Shown here: positions 1 to 8,206 of the stretch, in pieces
Numbering within the stretch: the first letter of the stretch is position 1
Layout: the number at the start of each line of letters is the position of its first letter
DNA from: Synergistales bacterium
GTDB lineage: Bacteria > Synergistota > Synergistia > Synergistales > Synergistaceae
Direction: 5' to 3'
Length of the DNA: 19,391 nt
NCBI GenBank assembly: GCA_026002695.1
Contig: BOCB01000029.1
Location: forward strand, 1-19,391
Translations under genes and position numbers: made by a program
Notes under the pieces: generated by a model
The model's database searches: none
The model's input: the letters and a program-made list of their open reading frames with translations, nothing else
Told to the model about the DNA's origin: nothing

Positions 1-49
1 CGCCGCTGTTCTTGGCTTCAGTGTTCCCGTCTTGTTCTGTCGTGCCCAT
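1..49 (-). CDS. Start of an unidentified gene (partial, runs off the window)
   Basis: An ATG at 47-49 on the minus strand opens a frame that stays open to the window edge, giving 16 codons (MGTTEQDGNTEAKNSG). A purine-rich stretch (AGGTAGGGGTGATAACCA) lies just upstream and could act as a ribosome binding site. The gene would follow the traF-like gene in the same direction after a 48-base gap, so it is probably the next gene of the conjugation module. Sixteen polar residues are too few to name a family. Confidence 0.35.
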   Translation of the reverse strand, partial: MGTTEQDGNTEAKNSG

Positions 50-97
50 TGGTTATCACCCCTACCTCTTCGTAGCGTAATTATAACTGATTTAGCA

Positions 98-616
98 TTA
101 AAAAACAGGATACGCCTTGTGCGTGAATGCACTTCTGTTCACGGAGCCAAAGTATCTGCTGTCAAAACACCGTGCGGGGTCGGAGATAAGCCAGTAATTG
201 TCCGGCGAGAGGGTTATCGGCGTCGGGTACGCGCGGAGTTTGCCGCCGTAGTAGTCGGCAGAGGCTACGGTGATGTTTGTCGCTTTGCCGTTGACGATGA
301 GGCAATTTCTGTTAAGCACGATTGTGTCTCCGGGAATACCGCTTATCCGTTTCAGCATTGGCTCATTCCGGTTTACGTAACCTCGCTCAATGCCCTGTTC
401 GATGACGGAGTTCGTAAACGTCGAGAGGTCTATAAGCACACAGTCGCCACGTTGTATGGGTTCGTTTTTTTTCAGCGGGGTTATCCGATACACGAGACAT
501 GGCAGGGAATCGGAACGGTTCACTCGATAGCCGAGGTGGTGCGTTTCGGCAAGCGCCAGCGCCATTGCGCAGAGGGAGGTGAGTAGCAGACAGAATACAC
601 ATACTTTTTTCTTCAT
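98..616 (-). CDS. traF: TraF-like conjugative transfer signal peptidase (S26 family)
   Basis: The 172-residue protein starts with a charged MKKK followed by a hydrophobic segment (residues 5-23), a signal peptide or membrane anchor. S26 peptidase landmarks follow: a Ser-Leu-Pro nucleophile region (S37-L38-P39), the candidate general base K89 in MLKRISGIPGD, and the late box FDSRYFG at 151-157. TraF proteins of IncP-type systems mature the pilin in the periplasm during pilus assembly. The length is normal for the family. The ATG at 616 has a GGAG 11 bases upstream. It is divergent from the topoisomerase fragment, and the partial gene at 1-49 follows it. It looks intact, but the rest of the transfer system lies outside the window. 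Confidence 0.85.
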   Translation of the reverse strand: MKKKVCVFCLLLTSLCAMALALAETHHLGYRVNRSDSLPCLVYRITPLKKNEPIQRGDCVLIDLSTFTNSVIEQGIERGYVNRNEPMLKRISGIPGDTIVLNRNCLIVNGKATNITVASADYYGGKLRAYPTPITLSPDNYWLISDPARCFDSRYFGSVNRSAFTHKAYPVF

Positions 617-681
617 AGGTACACGCGCTCCTTATGAATCGGTTTAACTCAATATAACCTACGAAAGAGGGTAAAAAGATA

Positions 682-1248
682 ATGAGACTCTATGTGTGCG
701 AGAAAGCGTCGGTTGGCCGGGCTTTGGCGGGCGTTCTGCCGGGCAGTAAGGTCAAGGGGGATAACTGTATCAGGTGCGGTGGTGATGTAGATGCATGGGC
801 GTCCGGGCATTTGCTCGAACTGTGTGAGCCGGAGGACTACGATGAAAAATACAAGCGCTGGGGTATGGGCACGCTCCTTTACGTGCCGGAGAAGTGGAGG
901 CGCAAGGAGATTCCCCGCACAAAGACGCTCGTGAGCGGGATAAGGAGACTGTTGAAAGAGGCTGATGTAGTTGTCAACGTTGGGGATAGCGACAGGGAGG
1001 GGCAACTGCTTATCGACGAGATACTCGATTACTGCGGGTGGACGGGTAAAACTCAGCGTCTGCGTTTGAATGACGTGAACCCGAACGCCATACGCAAGGC
1101 TCTTGATAATATCAGGGACAACGCGGATTTCAGGGGCGAGTACATGGCGGGGCAGGCGAGACTTTACGCGGATTGGCTCGTCGGGCTTGCCCTGACAAGG
1201 TACGTTACCGTCTCGGCGCGTAACGCCGGATATGACGCGAAGGTATAG
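682..1248 (+). pseudogene. topB: DNA topoisomerase III, 5' fragment (TOPRIM domain only)
   Basis: The 188 residues match the N-terminal TOPRIM domain of a plasmid/ICE-type topoisomerase III. The TOPRIM glutamate is E7 in YVCEKAS, and the metal-binding acidic motif is GDSDREGQLL (D102, D104, E106). The frame then reaches LTRYVTVSARNAGYDAKV, just before the family's usual LSVGRVQ segment, and stops at a TAG supplied by the first bases of the insertion sequence. The active-site tyrosine and about 70 percent of the usual 600-700 residues are missing, so no strand-passage activity is expected. Topoisomerase III is a common passenger of conjugative elements. The sequence right of the insertion is integrase, not the rest of this gene. 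Confidence 0.85.
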
Positions 1249-1264
1249 TGCTTTAACTTAAGAA
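1246..1264. repeat. Left terminal inverted repeat of the IS630 element
   Basis: It begins TAGTGCTTTAACTTAA next to the TA flank at 1244-1245. The TAGT and AACTTAA blocks match the opposite end of the element in inverted orientation. Confidence 0.65.
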
Positions 1265-1967
1265 TAATTAATACCGAAATATCTATGTATGGCGGTTTCG
1301 AGATTTTCAGAATCGGGCAAGATGTCAGCCAAAGCACGTTTCATATTTGCCCGTCTTTTTTCAGTCGGATTGAAATCCGGTGAATAAGCAGGCAAAAACA
1401 ACAGTTTCACGCTATGTCTTCGAGCTAAATTCCGTAGTTTCTCCTTACGATGAAAAGAGGCGTTGTCCATGATTATCGTAACGCCTCTTGGGACAGATTT
1501 AACCAACTTAGTTTTGAACCAATTTTCAAAGAATTCCCCCGTCGTGTGCTCTGTATAACAAAACGGAGCGGCAACAGTGGTTTCTCCGCTCTCAGACTTG
1601 AATTGCGCGGCGATGACGTTTATTCTCTGAAATTTCCTTCCGCGTTTTACGTCCTCAACTTTTACGCCGCGAACAGCCCTGCCGTATTCTCGGACAAGGC
1701 AAGTGTTAATACCGCTTTCGCCGACGTAAACACGTTCGTTTAGGGGGACTTTCTCTAATTTTTTCAGGTATTCAGTCCTGTCCTCTTCGGATTTTTCCGA
1801 ATTTGTTTTCCGCATGGAGGGACATAAACCCCTGTTGTTTCCTTTTTTTCTCTCCATTCGTAGTATGCAGCGCTGCAAATGCCGAAAACTTCTTTCAACT
1901 GCTTAAAAGTGTGTCCGCCGTCTTTGAACGCAACCGCATGTGCCCTGAATTTTTCATCGTATGCCAT
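1258..1967 (-). pseudogene. IS630-family transposase, frameshifted and internally deleted
   Basis: The start (ATG at 1967, MAYDEKFRAHAVAFKDGG) encodes the N-terminal helix-turn-helix part. Reading then needs a frame change, possibly at the A-run AAAAAAAG near 1842-1852, to reach the DDE domain (about 1258-1800). That domain shows IIMDNASFHRKEKL with the second acidic residue and LLFLPAYSPDFNPTEKRRAN with the final glutamate region. In the first catalytic block the usual D-E-S-G is G-E-S-G (GGC where GAC is expected), removing the first catalytic Asp. The segment linking the DNA-binding and catalytic parts is some tens of codons shorter than in relatives I recall. Related IS630 elements can use frameshifting between two frames, but the Asp loss and short linker point to a dead copy. 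Confidence 0.8.
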
Positions 1968-1995
1968 ATTCTGTATATCGGTTTATCTTTGATGT

Positions 1996-2014
1996 TAATT
2001 AAGTTGCATGACTA
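1996..2014. repeat. Right terminal inverted repeat of the IS630 element
   Basis: Read on the minus strand inward from 2014 it is TAGTCATGCAACTTAA, sharing TAGT and AACTTAA with the left end. The TA at 2015-2016 is the second copy of the target duplication. Confidence 0.65.
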
Positions 2015-2048
2015 TACAAGCAATCTAAACATACGGCTCCCGGCAGTC
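1998..2048 (+). repeat. Imperfect direct repeat, copy A (IS end plus integrase codons)
   Basis: Two identical blocks, ATTAAGTTGCA (1998-2008, inside the right IS end) and GCTCCCGGCAGTC (2036-2048, inside the integrase frame), recur in the same order and orientation at 2444-2481. The spacing between blocks is 27 bases here and 14 in the other copy. Confidence 0.55.
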
Positions 2049-2305
2049 TCATATTCCCATCGCCTAAAACAGGCAAGAAAATGGAGAGTTGTGTTCACTC
2101 ATGGGAGACGCTGCTGAAAAAGGCCGATATTCAAGATTTTCGGTGGCACGATATGAGACACGACTTTGCCTCTCAGCTCGTGATGAAGGGCATTGACCTG
2201 AATACCGTCCGCGAGCTTCTCGGACACGCTGATTTGAAGATGACCTTGCGTTACGCGCACTTAGCGCCTGAGAACAAGCTGCGCGCCGTTGAAATGTTGG
2301 ACTGA
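2015..2305 (+). pseudogene. Tyrosine recombinase (integrase), 3' fragment
   Basis: The open frame right of the insertion sequence reads APGSLIFPSPKTGKKM and continues through the catalytic C-terminus of a phage/ICE-type tyrosine recombinase. Visible residues are the H-x-x-R box in RWHDMRHDFASQL, LLGHADLKMT with the second active-site histidine, and the nucleophilic tyrosine in TLRYAHL. It ends at a natural TGA (2303-2305). The arm-binding domain, core-binding domain and first catalytic arginine are missing, because the gene starts abruptly at the insertion sequence. An ATG at 2081 could give 74 residues, too little to be active. This is the remnant of an enzyme that once moved an element here. 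Confidence 0.85.
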
Positions 2306-2443
2306 CAGCAGCCGAAAAGTAGTATATAATGCATCGGAAGCAAGTAATGACTGATTGCTGCATATGCCGCTGTCATTGAACACCTGCGCCGCCGAAACTG
2401 AACAGCCGTGGAGGGCGGATTGAATATGGCGTTTCAGACTTTT
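2306..2443. other. Short intergenic stretch between the integrase remnant and repeat copy B
   Basis: No convincing gene is visible. A tiny frame starting at ATG 2426 has a GGAGG-like site upstream, but its 22 codons match nothing I know. No clear terminator for the BREX operon is seen; the only hairpin near the brxA stop is CTGC-cgggA-GCAG, without a T run. Confidence 0.4.
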
Positions 2444-2481
2444 ATTAAGTTGCACGTATGCTTATCCTGCTCCCGGCAGTC
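2444..2481 (+). repeat. Imperfect direct repeat, copy B, just downstream of brxA
   Basis: ATTAAGTTGCA (2444-2454) and GCTCCCGGCAGTC (2469-2481) repeat the two blocks of copy A. In one frame the second block and its flank read PAPGSRFLP, comparable to APGSLIFP in the integrase fragment. This suggests a second scrap of the IS end/integrase junction next to the BREX operon. Confidence 0.5.
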
Positions 2482-2491
2482 GTTTTCTCCC

Positions 2492-3199
2492 TTAACTTGC
2501 CGCCGATAGCACCATTTTACCGCCGAAGTTTCCGAGAGCGAAGTTAGGCGAATTATGTAGCAGTTCAAGTGATACGTCAAACTCGAACGGAAAGAACATC
2601 GGAACTCGCGATAATTCATGTATATCGTAATATGCTTTTTTATCAAGCGCGAGTAAACTCATAAGCAAAACGCTAATGGTCTGCTCATCGCCCACAACAT
2701 GTTTTTTAATGCGATATACGCCGATTTTTTCCTGCTCAATGCAATCAAGGCATTTCATAGTTTCCAATATTCCCGCAGTCGTCCGTACCAAGGTCGGTCG
2801 TTCGCCGCGCAATTCACAGAGCTTTGTTTTCAGCCAAGAGGTGGTGAATGTATCCTGAACCATGCTGATTTTGCCAATAAGCCCGCCAGCGTCCGCAAAG
2901 ACCGGATGAGCAAGCACAAACAATGCCCAGCTGAGAGCAGCCTTATCGCTGCTCTCATGTCTATATGCCTCGATAGCCTTTGTGTGAACATTAGGCGACG
3001 TTTCCTCCGGCCGTGCCCAAATATTCATTAACAGCCCCCTCGTCTTGCCAAGATTTATCTCACTATCAATTTCATAAGAAAGGTATTCCCCCAGAATTGA
3101 TTTGATTGCCGCGTCATCATACCCTTGAATGACCAATTCTGCTGTTTTGTTCAACCATTCTTGCTTTATGGCGCGAAACAATCCGACCGTTTTTCCCAT
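2492..3199 (-). CDS. brxA: BREX protein BrxA (DUF1819 family)
   Basis: This 235-residue protein is the last gene of the BREX operon and has the size and position of BrxA in type 3 systems. BrxA has a NusB-like fold and binds DNA in characterised BREX systems. Recognisable features are the N-terminal LFRAIKQEWLNKTAELVIQG, a repeated-helix body and the C-terminal segment with LSRVPMFFPFEF. No membrane segment or enzyme motif is seen. The ATG at 3199 is preceded by AGGAGG, which overlaps the last codons of pglZ, and only 6 bases separate the two genes, so they are translated as a unit. The assignment rests on sequence look, length and gene order. The frame is intact. Confidence 0.8.
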   Translation of the reverse strand: MGKTVGLFRAIKQEWLNKTAELVIQGYDDAAIKSILGEYLSYEIDSEINLGKTRGLLMNIWARPEETSPNVHTKAIEAYRHESSDKAALSWALFVLAHPVFADAGGLIGKISMVQDTFTTSWLKTKLCELRGERPTLVRTTAGILETMKCLDCIEQEKIGVYRIKKHVVGDEQTISVLLMSLLALDKKAYYDIHELSRVPMFFPFEFDVSLELLHNSPNFALGNFGGKMVLSAAS

Positions 3200-3205
3200 G
3201 TTCCT

Positions 3206-4648
3206 TTACCTCCTGATCTTGATGAACGGAACGATAACTTCATCAAGGCTTATACTTCCGTGGGTCATAACCTGTTCACCTTTGCTGTCAAAGGACACGC
3301 CGCGATTGCAGATGAAATATCGAAAATTTTTGTCCAAGTAATATCCCTTATATTCACTCGTGTTCTGAGCAAGCAAAGCGTTAATATCCGCGAAATCTTT
3401 CAGCACGGCCATTCTCATGGAGCGGGTTTCAACCTCAACGCCGCTGCGGAAACCGTCGACACCAACACAGGGCGTGTTGCCGTGGTCAGCGGTGATATAA
3501 ACGGAAAATCCAAGCGATGCGAGTTGTGAAATGAGTTCTTGGAGCTTGCCGCTCCTGCCGAGGACATTCATATCATTGAACATTCCAATTCGACTTTGCT
3601 TTTGGCCGTGAACAATATCATCGACATCGTTGACAATAACGGCGGCCAGTTTAGTAAAATGGCTAATCTCAGGTGAAAATCCGCGAACGTACTGAATCTG
3701 ATTAGTTGAGTAGCCGAGGTTCTCTCCTGCCGCAATAAATTCCTTCTCCTCGTTCGCCAACGAGAATGGTTTAACAAGCTCTATCGGAAATTTGCCTGAC
3801 AACAGGCTTTGCCGGGATATGGACGTAGTTGTTGGTATCAAGGCAAACGAGCAGTCATACTCAAATTTAATACCGTCAAAATATCTTGAAATAACCTCGA
3901 AGTCAAACAGCGACATCCCGTCCATTACTATCAGTGCGGCCTTTTCCTTCTTGTTCGCGCTGATTACGCCGAGTGTCCTTGTAACTATGGCTGGGTACGA
4001 ACTGTTTACCTGAGTTGATAGCTTGCAGTAGCCGTCGGCAATGAAACGCAAGAATGCCTCATCCGCAAACGATACGGCTGCCCGAAAGTTCTTCATAGCC
4101 GCATAGTAATCTATAACCGCTTTCGTTTTTGCGATGGCTGTCCAGTCCGTATATATGCTTGCGGTTTCACACATAGACCGTAACAAGTCGGTCTTTGCTT
4201 GGCAGAAATGTTCTATCGTTGCCTTTGAAAAAACAGTGTCGCGCAGAAACGCTTCCGTCTGCGACAGCGAAGTCATGTCGGAATAGCAGTTATCATACGC
4301 GAAGCTGATCAAATCGAGATCACGTGCGTGCTTTGCGATAATTTCCTCATGCAGGTTAGGAAACAAGTCCGCAAGCGACAGGTTCACTGTGCGAAAGAAT
4401 GACCGAATATCATAAGGGACGTAAATGTCGCTCCTCACGATGACGGCAATCTTTCCCGCGCCTCTTTTCAGGCTTTCCTCGTACAGCACTCTGAACTGCT
4501 CTACGTTAGAATATTCGTAAACTGTGTAACCGTACTCGTGAAGCACGGCAAAGTAATCAAAGCTGTTTGTGAATCCGCTTTTATCAAAGATAAGCAGCTT
4601 ATTCTCACAGCCGAGAGCAAGTAATTTTTCAACCCTTTCCTTAATCAT
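3206..4648 (-). CDS. pglZ: BREX alkaline phosphatase-superfamily protein PglZ
   Basis: The 480-residue protein carries the metal-binding pattern of the PglZ branch of the alkaline phosphatase superfamily: VMDGMS (D243), PTTTSISRQSLLSG (271-284, the nucleophile region), VNDVDD (D341-D344) and ITADHGN (D388, H389). PglZ is the signature protein of BREX and is needed for methylation and phage exclusion; a recently characterised BREX PglZ acts as a metal-dependent nuclease. The N-terminal part (MIKERVEKLL...) is the family's helical/Rossmann-like module. It is somewhat shorter than many PglZ proteins, but both ends look natural. Its ATG overlaps the end of the broken brxHII gene by 8 bases, so its translation was coupled to the helicase. 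No damage is visible. Confidence 0.9.
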   Translation of the reverse strand: MIKERVEKLLALGCENKLLIFDKSGFTNSFDYFAVLHEYGYTVYEYSNVEQFRVLYEESLKRGAGKIAVIVRSDIYVPYDIRSFFRTVNLSLADLFPNLHEEIIAKHARDLDLISFAYDNCYSDMTSLSQTEAFLRDTVFSKATIEHFCQAKTDLLRSMCETASIYTDWTAIAKTKAVIDYYAAMKNFRAAVSFADEAFLRFIADGYCKLSTQVNSSYPAIVTRTLGVISANKKEKAALIVMDGMSLFDFEVISRYFDGIKFEYDCSFALIPTTTSISRQSLLSGKFPIELVKPFSLANEEKEFIAAGENLGYSTNQIQYVRGFSPEISHFTKLAAVIVNDVDDIVHGQKQSRIGMFNDMNVLGRSGKLQELISQLASLGFSVYITADHGNTPCVGVDGFRSGVEVETRSMRMAVLKDFADINALLAQNTSEYKGYYLDKNFRYFICNRGVSFDSKGEQVMTHGSISLDEVIVPFIKIRR

Positions 4649-6411
4649 TGCCGCCCTCCATACGCACGACTATAACAGGCTTGAAATCCGGACATACCCT
4701 TCTTCCAGCTTCATACTCCCGTTCCGCCTCGTCGCGCTCTTTTGCGAGTCCGGCTAATTTATGATTTTTAATATTCTCTATGCCGATATGTCGGGCGGCG
4801 CCAACGCGCAGATTGAGAGCGTACATATACTTTCGGTGTGTTTCTTCGTGGCGGCTCAGGGTTTCCTCTTTCAGTTTAACAAAGGTCTCATAGGCATAGT
4901 CTTTTGAAGCCGCCGTCAACTTCTCCCATACATCTGACGCAAGAGCTTCGCTTTCCGTAACTGACAGTCTGTTTTCGTCGGTGAGTATTGCGTCCCATAT
5001 CTTTTTCCCGGCAAGCGGTCTGAGGATAAAGCTCTCGTTTATGAAAATCGGGATAAATCGGCGGTTTTGCTCGTTTGCCGACACGGATAGTTCCCATAGC
5101 ATAAAATACCCGGCTTCGTTCGGAAAGTCAGTTATCCTGACACTCAGAATCCATATTCATTTCAAGTTCCATTTCGGCGAACTCGTCATCGGTCATCACC
5201 CTAACCTGTATGTCCTGCTGTTCGAGTACGCGTATACGCCGCTCCATGCTCTCGCGGATCGCGCTTGTACTGCTTGAAACAAGGCGCTGCATCATAATCA
5301 GCAGGAAAATTAGCCACATATTCTTGCCGCGATTACGCATAGCTTTGTTATAGTTCTCAGACACGTACTCCGTCACCCTTTCGTAGAGCTCGCGCTGCAT
5401 AGAGTGCCGTTCGTCCCAAGTCAGGCTGAGGGTTTTGGGTGTGCGGTTTTTGAACAGCCTGTTGCCGTTGTTGTCGATTGCGTCGCGCTTCTCAGTGCGT
5501 ATGACGTAAGGCGCGACCTGCTCCTTTACAATAGCCTTCTCGTTAGGGAACGCCTTTTCATCGACAAGCCGGATAAGCCGCAAGAACGGCTCGGTTTTGC
5601 CGTTGTGCGGCGTAGCTGTAAGTAGAAGCAGATACTGGCTTGCGGCGGCAAGCAGACCGCCGAGCTTATGCCGGGCAACCTCGCCGGAACTGCCCGCGAC
5701 GCGGTGAGCCTCATCAATGGCAATCAAGTCCCATCCGCTGTTGATGATGGAGTATATGCGCTCCTCGTTGTACTTCTCTATTCGTTCCTCCGTCCAGCCA
5801 ACGCGGCGCTCCAACGGCTTTATGGAATCCATCGGCGAGATAACCAAATCGAACCGGCTGTAAACATCGTCAGAGTCGGTTATCTTACGGATAGTCGCGT
5901 ACTCGTCCGGCAGAATGACATTAAAAGTTTCGCCGAACTTCTCGCGCATCTCCGAACTCCACTGCGTAACAAGCCCGGTCGGACAGACTACGAGCACACG
6001 CCGAACAAGTCCGCGCGCTTTTAACTCCTTGATGATAAGCCCCGCTTCTATTGTCTTGCCCAAGCCCACCTCGTCCGCGAGTATATATCGGATATTATTG
6101 TCGCTTATCGCGCGATTTAGGACGTACAGTTGATGAGGCAACGGGATAATGCCGCTCGACAGCTTAGACAAAATTCCGCCGGAGGTTTCGTTCTTAACCT
6201 TGGAGAGCAGAGCGACGTAACGGAGGTAGCTTTCATTCCTGTTTGATTCTACAGGAACGGAGACAAGTTCGCCCTCCGTGAGTTTATATACGGAGTTATC
6301 CGAGGGATTGTAAACCTTATAAGACACGACCCCCCAAGCCTCGTTGGCGGCGATTATCTGTACGCGTTCGTTCTTCGTTTTGTCGTAGGCGTAATCACCG
6401 GGCTTGAACAT
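4641..6411 (-). pseudogene. brxHII: BREX SNF2-like helicase BrxHII, internally deleted and frameshifted
   Basis: The first piece (427 codons, 6411-5128) has a complete first RecA-like domain: Walker A DEVGLGKT (113-120), DEAH (233-236) and TATPH (265-269). It ends at a TGA at 5128-5130, shortly after a charged EFAEMELEMNMDS segment. The second piece is open in another frame from about 5150 to 4641 (RITDFPNEAGYFMLWELSV onward, ending RMEGGND). It matches the extreme C-terminus of this helicase family, with an ATG at 5102. The second RecA domain, with motifs IV-VI, is absent: roughly 400-500 codons are missing relative to full-length relatives of 900-1000 residues. ATP binding might survive but translocation should not. 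In BREX type 3 this gene sits before pglZ, as here. The upstream site for its ATG is weak. Confidence 0.85.
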
Positions 6412-6421
6412 CTATTTACCG

Positions 6422-7105
6422 CTATGGTGTTTGTTCGAGCATTGAGCATAGCAAGTTTTTCAATGGCTCGACTTCGCGGGCGGAAAAATCGAAAGCTCCT
6501 GTGTTAGCAGACTCTCCGAGCTTCAGCCCAACAAATTTATCAGTCAATGACAGGTATGTATGGAGTTCATTCTTGTGAGGTCGTTCCAGTGCGCCAAATT
6601 GTTCATTGACTGACTTGATCGCGCAATGAACAATCTTCAACAACTCTTCTGATTTCTCACCCGCGAGCGTTTCCAAGCATAAATCTTCAAGCGTTCCCTT
6701 TCCTTCTATTTTGTTAAGTTCGGGGAACAAAGCGTATCCAACTGCTACCGGATGATTGCCAACAGACGGGGCGGCGACAGCACAAGGAGAATCAGGAGCT
6801 GTAAATTTGCATTTTTTCAGCATTTGCCGAACGGATTTATCAGCGTTTGCCGAATCAGTTTCCGAATCTCTGATTATAGTTAGTGTTTTAACAATATTAA
6901 AATTCGGGAGATCGGGGAGCGTTTTCAGGAAAAGCGGCAAATCGGTGATCCCCTTGCCATCCATCACTTGAAAGTTGTCATAACGAGGATCATCTTTTAT
7001 GAGGTGTTGAAGAAAGTATATCAAGTATTTCTTTGCATCTAACCCTTCGCACACGATTAAATGAGGACGTACAATTTTATTGTCCTTTTCTTTTTCGTTT
7101 GCCAT
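6422..7105 (-). CDS. TOPRIM/DUF3226-like nuclease partner of the ATPase
   Basis: The 227-residue protein begins HLIVCEGLDAKKYL, with the TOPRIM glutamate at E20. It continues with IIRDSETDS (D80, E82, D84, the acidic metal-binding loop) and a GTLEDL motif at 137-142 typical of DUF3226. TOPRIM proteins of this kind cut nucleic acid and occur next to ATPases in split OLD-type and PARIS-type defence modules. The start codon lies 1 base after the ATPase stop, and its GGAGGTGAG site overlaps the ATPase end, so the two are coupled. It is 11 bases ahead of brxHII. The frame is intact. PARIS AriB is typically longer and belongs to DUF4435, so this is a relative by architecture, not a proven PARIS. 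Confidence 0.75.
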   Translation of the reverse strand: MANEKEKDNKIVRPHLIVCEGLDAKKYLIYFLQHLIKDDPRYDNFQVMDGKGITDLPLFLKTLPDLPNFNIVKTLTIIRDSETDSANADKSVRQMLKKCKFTAPDSPCAVAAPSVGNHPVAVGYALFPELNKIEGKGTLEDLCLETLAGEKSEELLKIVHCAIKSVNEQFGALERPHKNELHTYLSLTDKFVGLKLGESANTGAFDFSAREVEPLKNLLCSMLEQTP

Positions 7106-7106
7106 T

Positions 7107-8171
7107 TTATCTCACCTCCCACTCATTCTCTACTGCATACTTGAAGGAGTCGTTCTCAAATAAATGAGGTGTTACAGCGCCATCTATTTGGTCAAGCCTA
7201 ATGAAACGGAACATGTCGGTTTCGTCGACTGCGATAGTAAGCGCTCCTTGAATGCACTCGTAACTATGCGTCGTTGCAAATACTTGGCATTTGGTGTCTT
7301 TCGCAAGTTTACCGACGATCTCCCACAGCTTGGGGAAAAATGAGTAATGGAATCCGTTTTCGATCTCATCAATAAGGACTATGGAGCCGGGGTTGGACAA
7401 CATCGTTAATGCAATATGCATCAGTTTGTTGGTTCCGTCTCCCAACATATTTACCGACAGTCTTGATGGCAGCCCGATGTCGGCGTATATCCCGCTGATT
7501 CCGCCGATAACTATGACGGACAAATCTTTTATGCGGGGTTCCAGTAACTGAAGAACTTCGACACATTTCGCCCGCTCTCCAGTAATGTCAATCTTGCCAA
7601 AATACTCAGCCAATTGGGTTGAGGTCAAACTAATTTTCGAACTAAGATATTGAACATAAGGAATCTTTGTTGCGATTGGTTTTTGCGGCATTAGCGTTAA
7701 GCCCATTTCTGTCAGGATAAAATGAGAAACGTCGTTCGTGGCGGAGTCCTCGTAGTTCAGCTTTAGCGGATAGCTGTTGAAAACAGGCATTCCTATCCCC
7801 TTAGCATTTTGCGAAAGGGGGGTTTCCAATATTGACGAGAGAGAAAACAAAGAATCGTCTTTACTTATTGTGGCAGTTTGCGTTTGCCCATCGTTATCTA
7901 TACGTATGACTATGCTGTTCTCTGTGTTCATATTCATAAATAACGGCTCCCAAACCATCGTCGGCGAGAGAGTCAACTGATGTATTCCACGAAACCCATT
8001 GAGTTTAAAGAATACATCGCTTGATTGCCTGTCCGAAAACAGAAAAACACCGTCAAGTATAGTTGACTTACCGACATTGTTTGCCCCTGCTATAAGCGTG
8101 ACCGATCTTATGCCTTCAAGTGTAAAATCTTGAAAGCAACGGAAATTTTTTAATGTGAGCTTGCTGATCAT
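7107..8171 (-). CDS. OLD/AriA-like AAA ATPase of a two-gene defence module
   Basis: The 354-residue protein has an ABC/RecF-type ATPase layout: N-terminal LTLKNFRCFQDF, Walker A GANNVGKST (29-37), a signature-like NMLGDGTNKLM (241-251), Walker B IVLIDEIENGF (D268, E269) and the switch histidine H302 in ATTHSYE. It lacks its own TOPRIM domain, which is supplied by the next gene. Such ATPases sense phage or DNA signals and control a nuclease partner. The ATG at 8171 follows GGAGG at a good distance. It is inserted between pglX and brxHII, positions that are adjacent in ordinary BREX type 3 operons. A 59-base gap with a promoter-like -10 precedes it, suggesting separate expression. Intact. Confidence 0.85.
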   Translation of the reverse strand: MISKLTLKNFRCFQDFTLEGIRSVTLIAGANNVGKSTILDGVFLFSDRQSSDVFFKLNGFRGIHQLTLSPTMVWEPLFMNMNTENSIVIRIDNDGQTQTATISKDDSLFSLSSILETPLSQNAKGIGMPVFNSYPLKLNYEDSATNDVSHFILTEMGLTLMPQKPIATKIPYVQYLSSKISLTSTQLAEYFGKIDITGERAKCVEVLQLLEPRIKDLSVIVIGGISGIYADIGLPSRLSVNMLGDGTNKLMHIALTMLSNPGSIVLIDEIENGFHYSFFPKLWEIVGKLAKDTKCQVFATTHSYECIQGALTIAVDETDMFRFIRLDQIDGAVTPHLFENDSFKYAVENEWEVR

Positions 8172-8206
8172 TGTGCAGCCTCCTTTGGATCCTGGTGTCT
8201 ATCGTT

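Larger units (their letters stand above)
1246..2014 (-). mobile_element. IS630-family insertion sequence, degenerate, 769 bp
   Basis: The element carries a disabled IS630-type transposase reading leftward. It is flanked by TA on both sides (1244-1245 and 2015-2016), the usual target of this family. Imperfect terminal inverted repeats are visible: TAGTGCTTTAACTTAA from 1246, and TAGTCATGCAACTTAA read inward from 2014, with 12 of 16 identical. At 769 bp it is shorter than the usual 1.0-1.2 kb, in line with an internal deletion in the transposase. It lies exactly between a 5' topoisomerase fragment and a 3' integrase fragment, so one or both flanks probably arose by IS-associated deletion rather than simple insertion. 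Confidence 0.8.

Noticed and set aside
32..586. 184-codon plus-strand frame opposite the traF-like gene
   Set aside because: The minus strand gives a signal peptide and S26 motifs; the plus frame has no family features.
2081..2305. A 74-residue functional recombinase starting at ATG 2081
   Set aside because: The frame is open further upstream with clear integrase similarity, and the first catalytic arginine and DNA-binding domains are missing.
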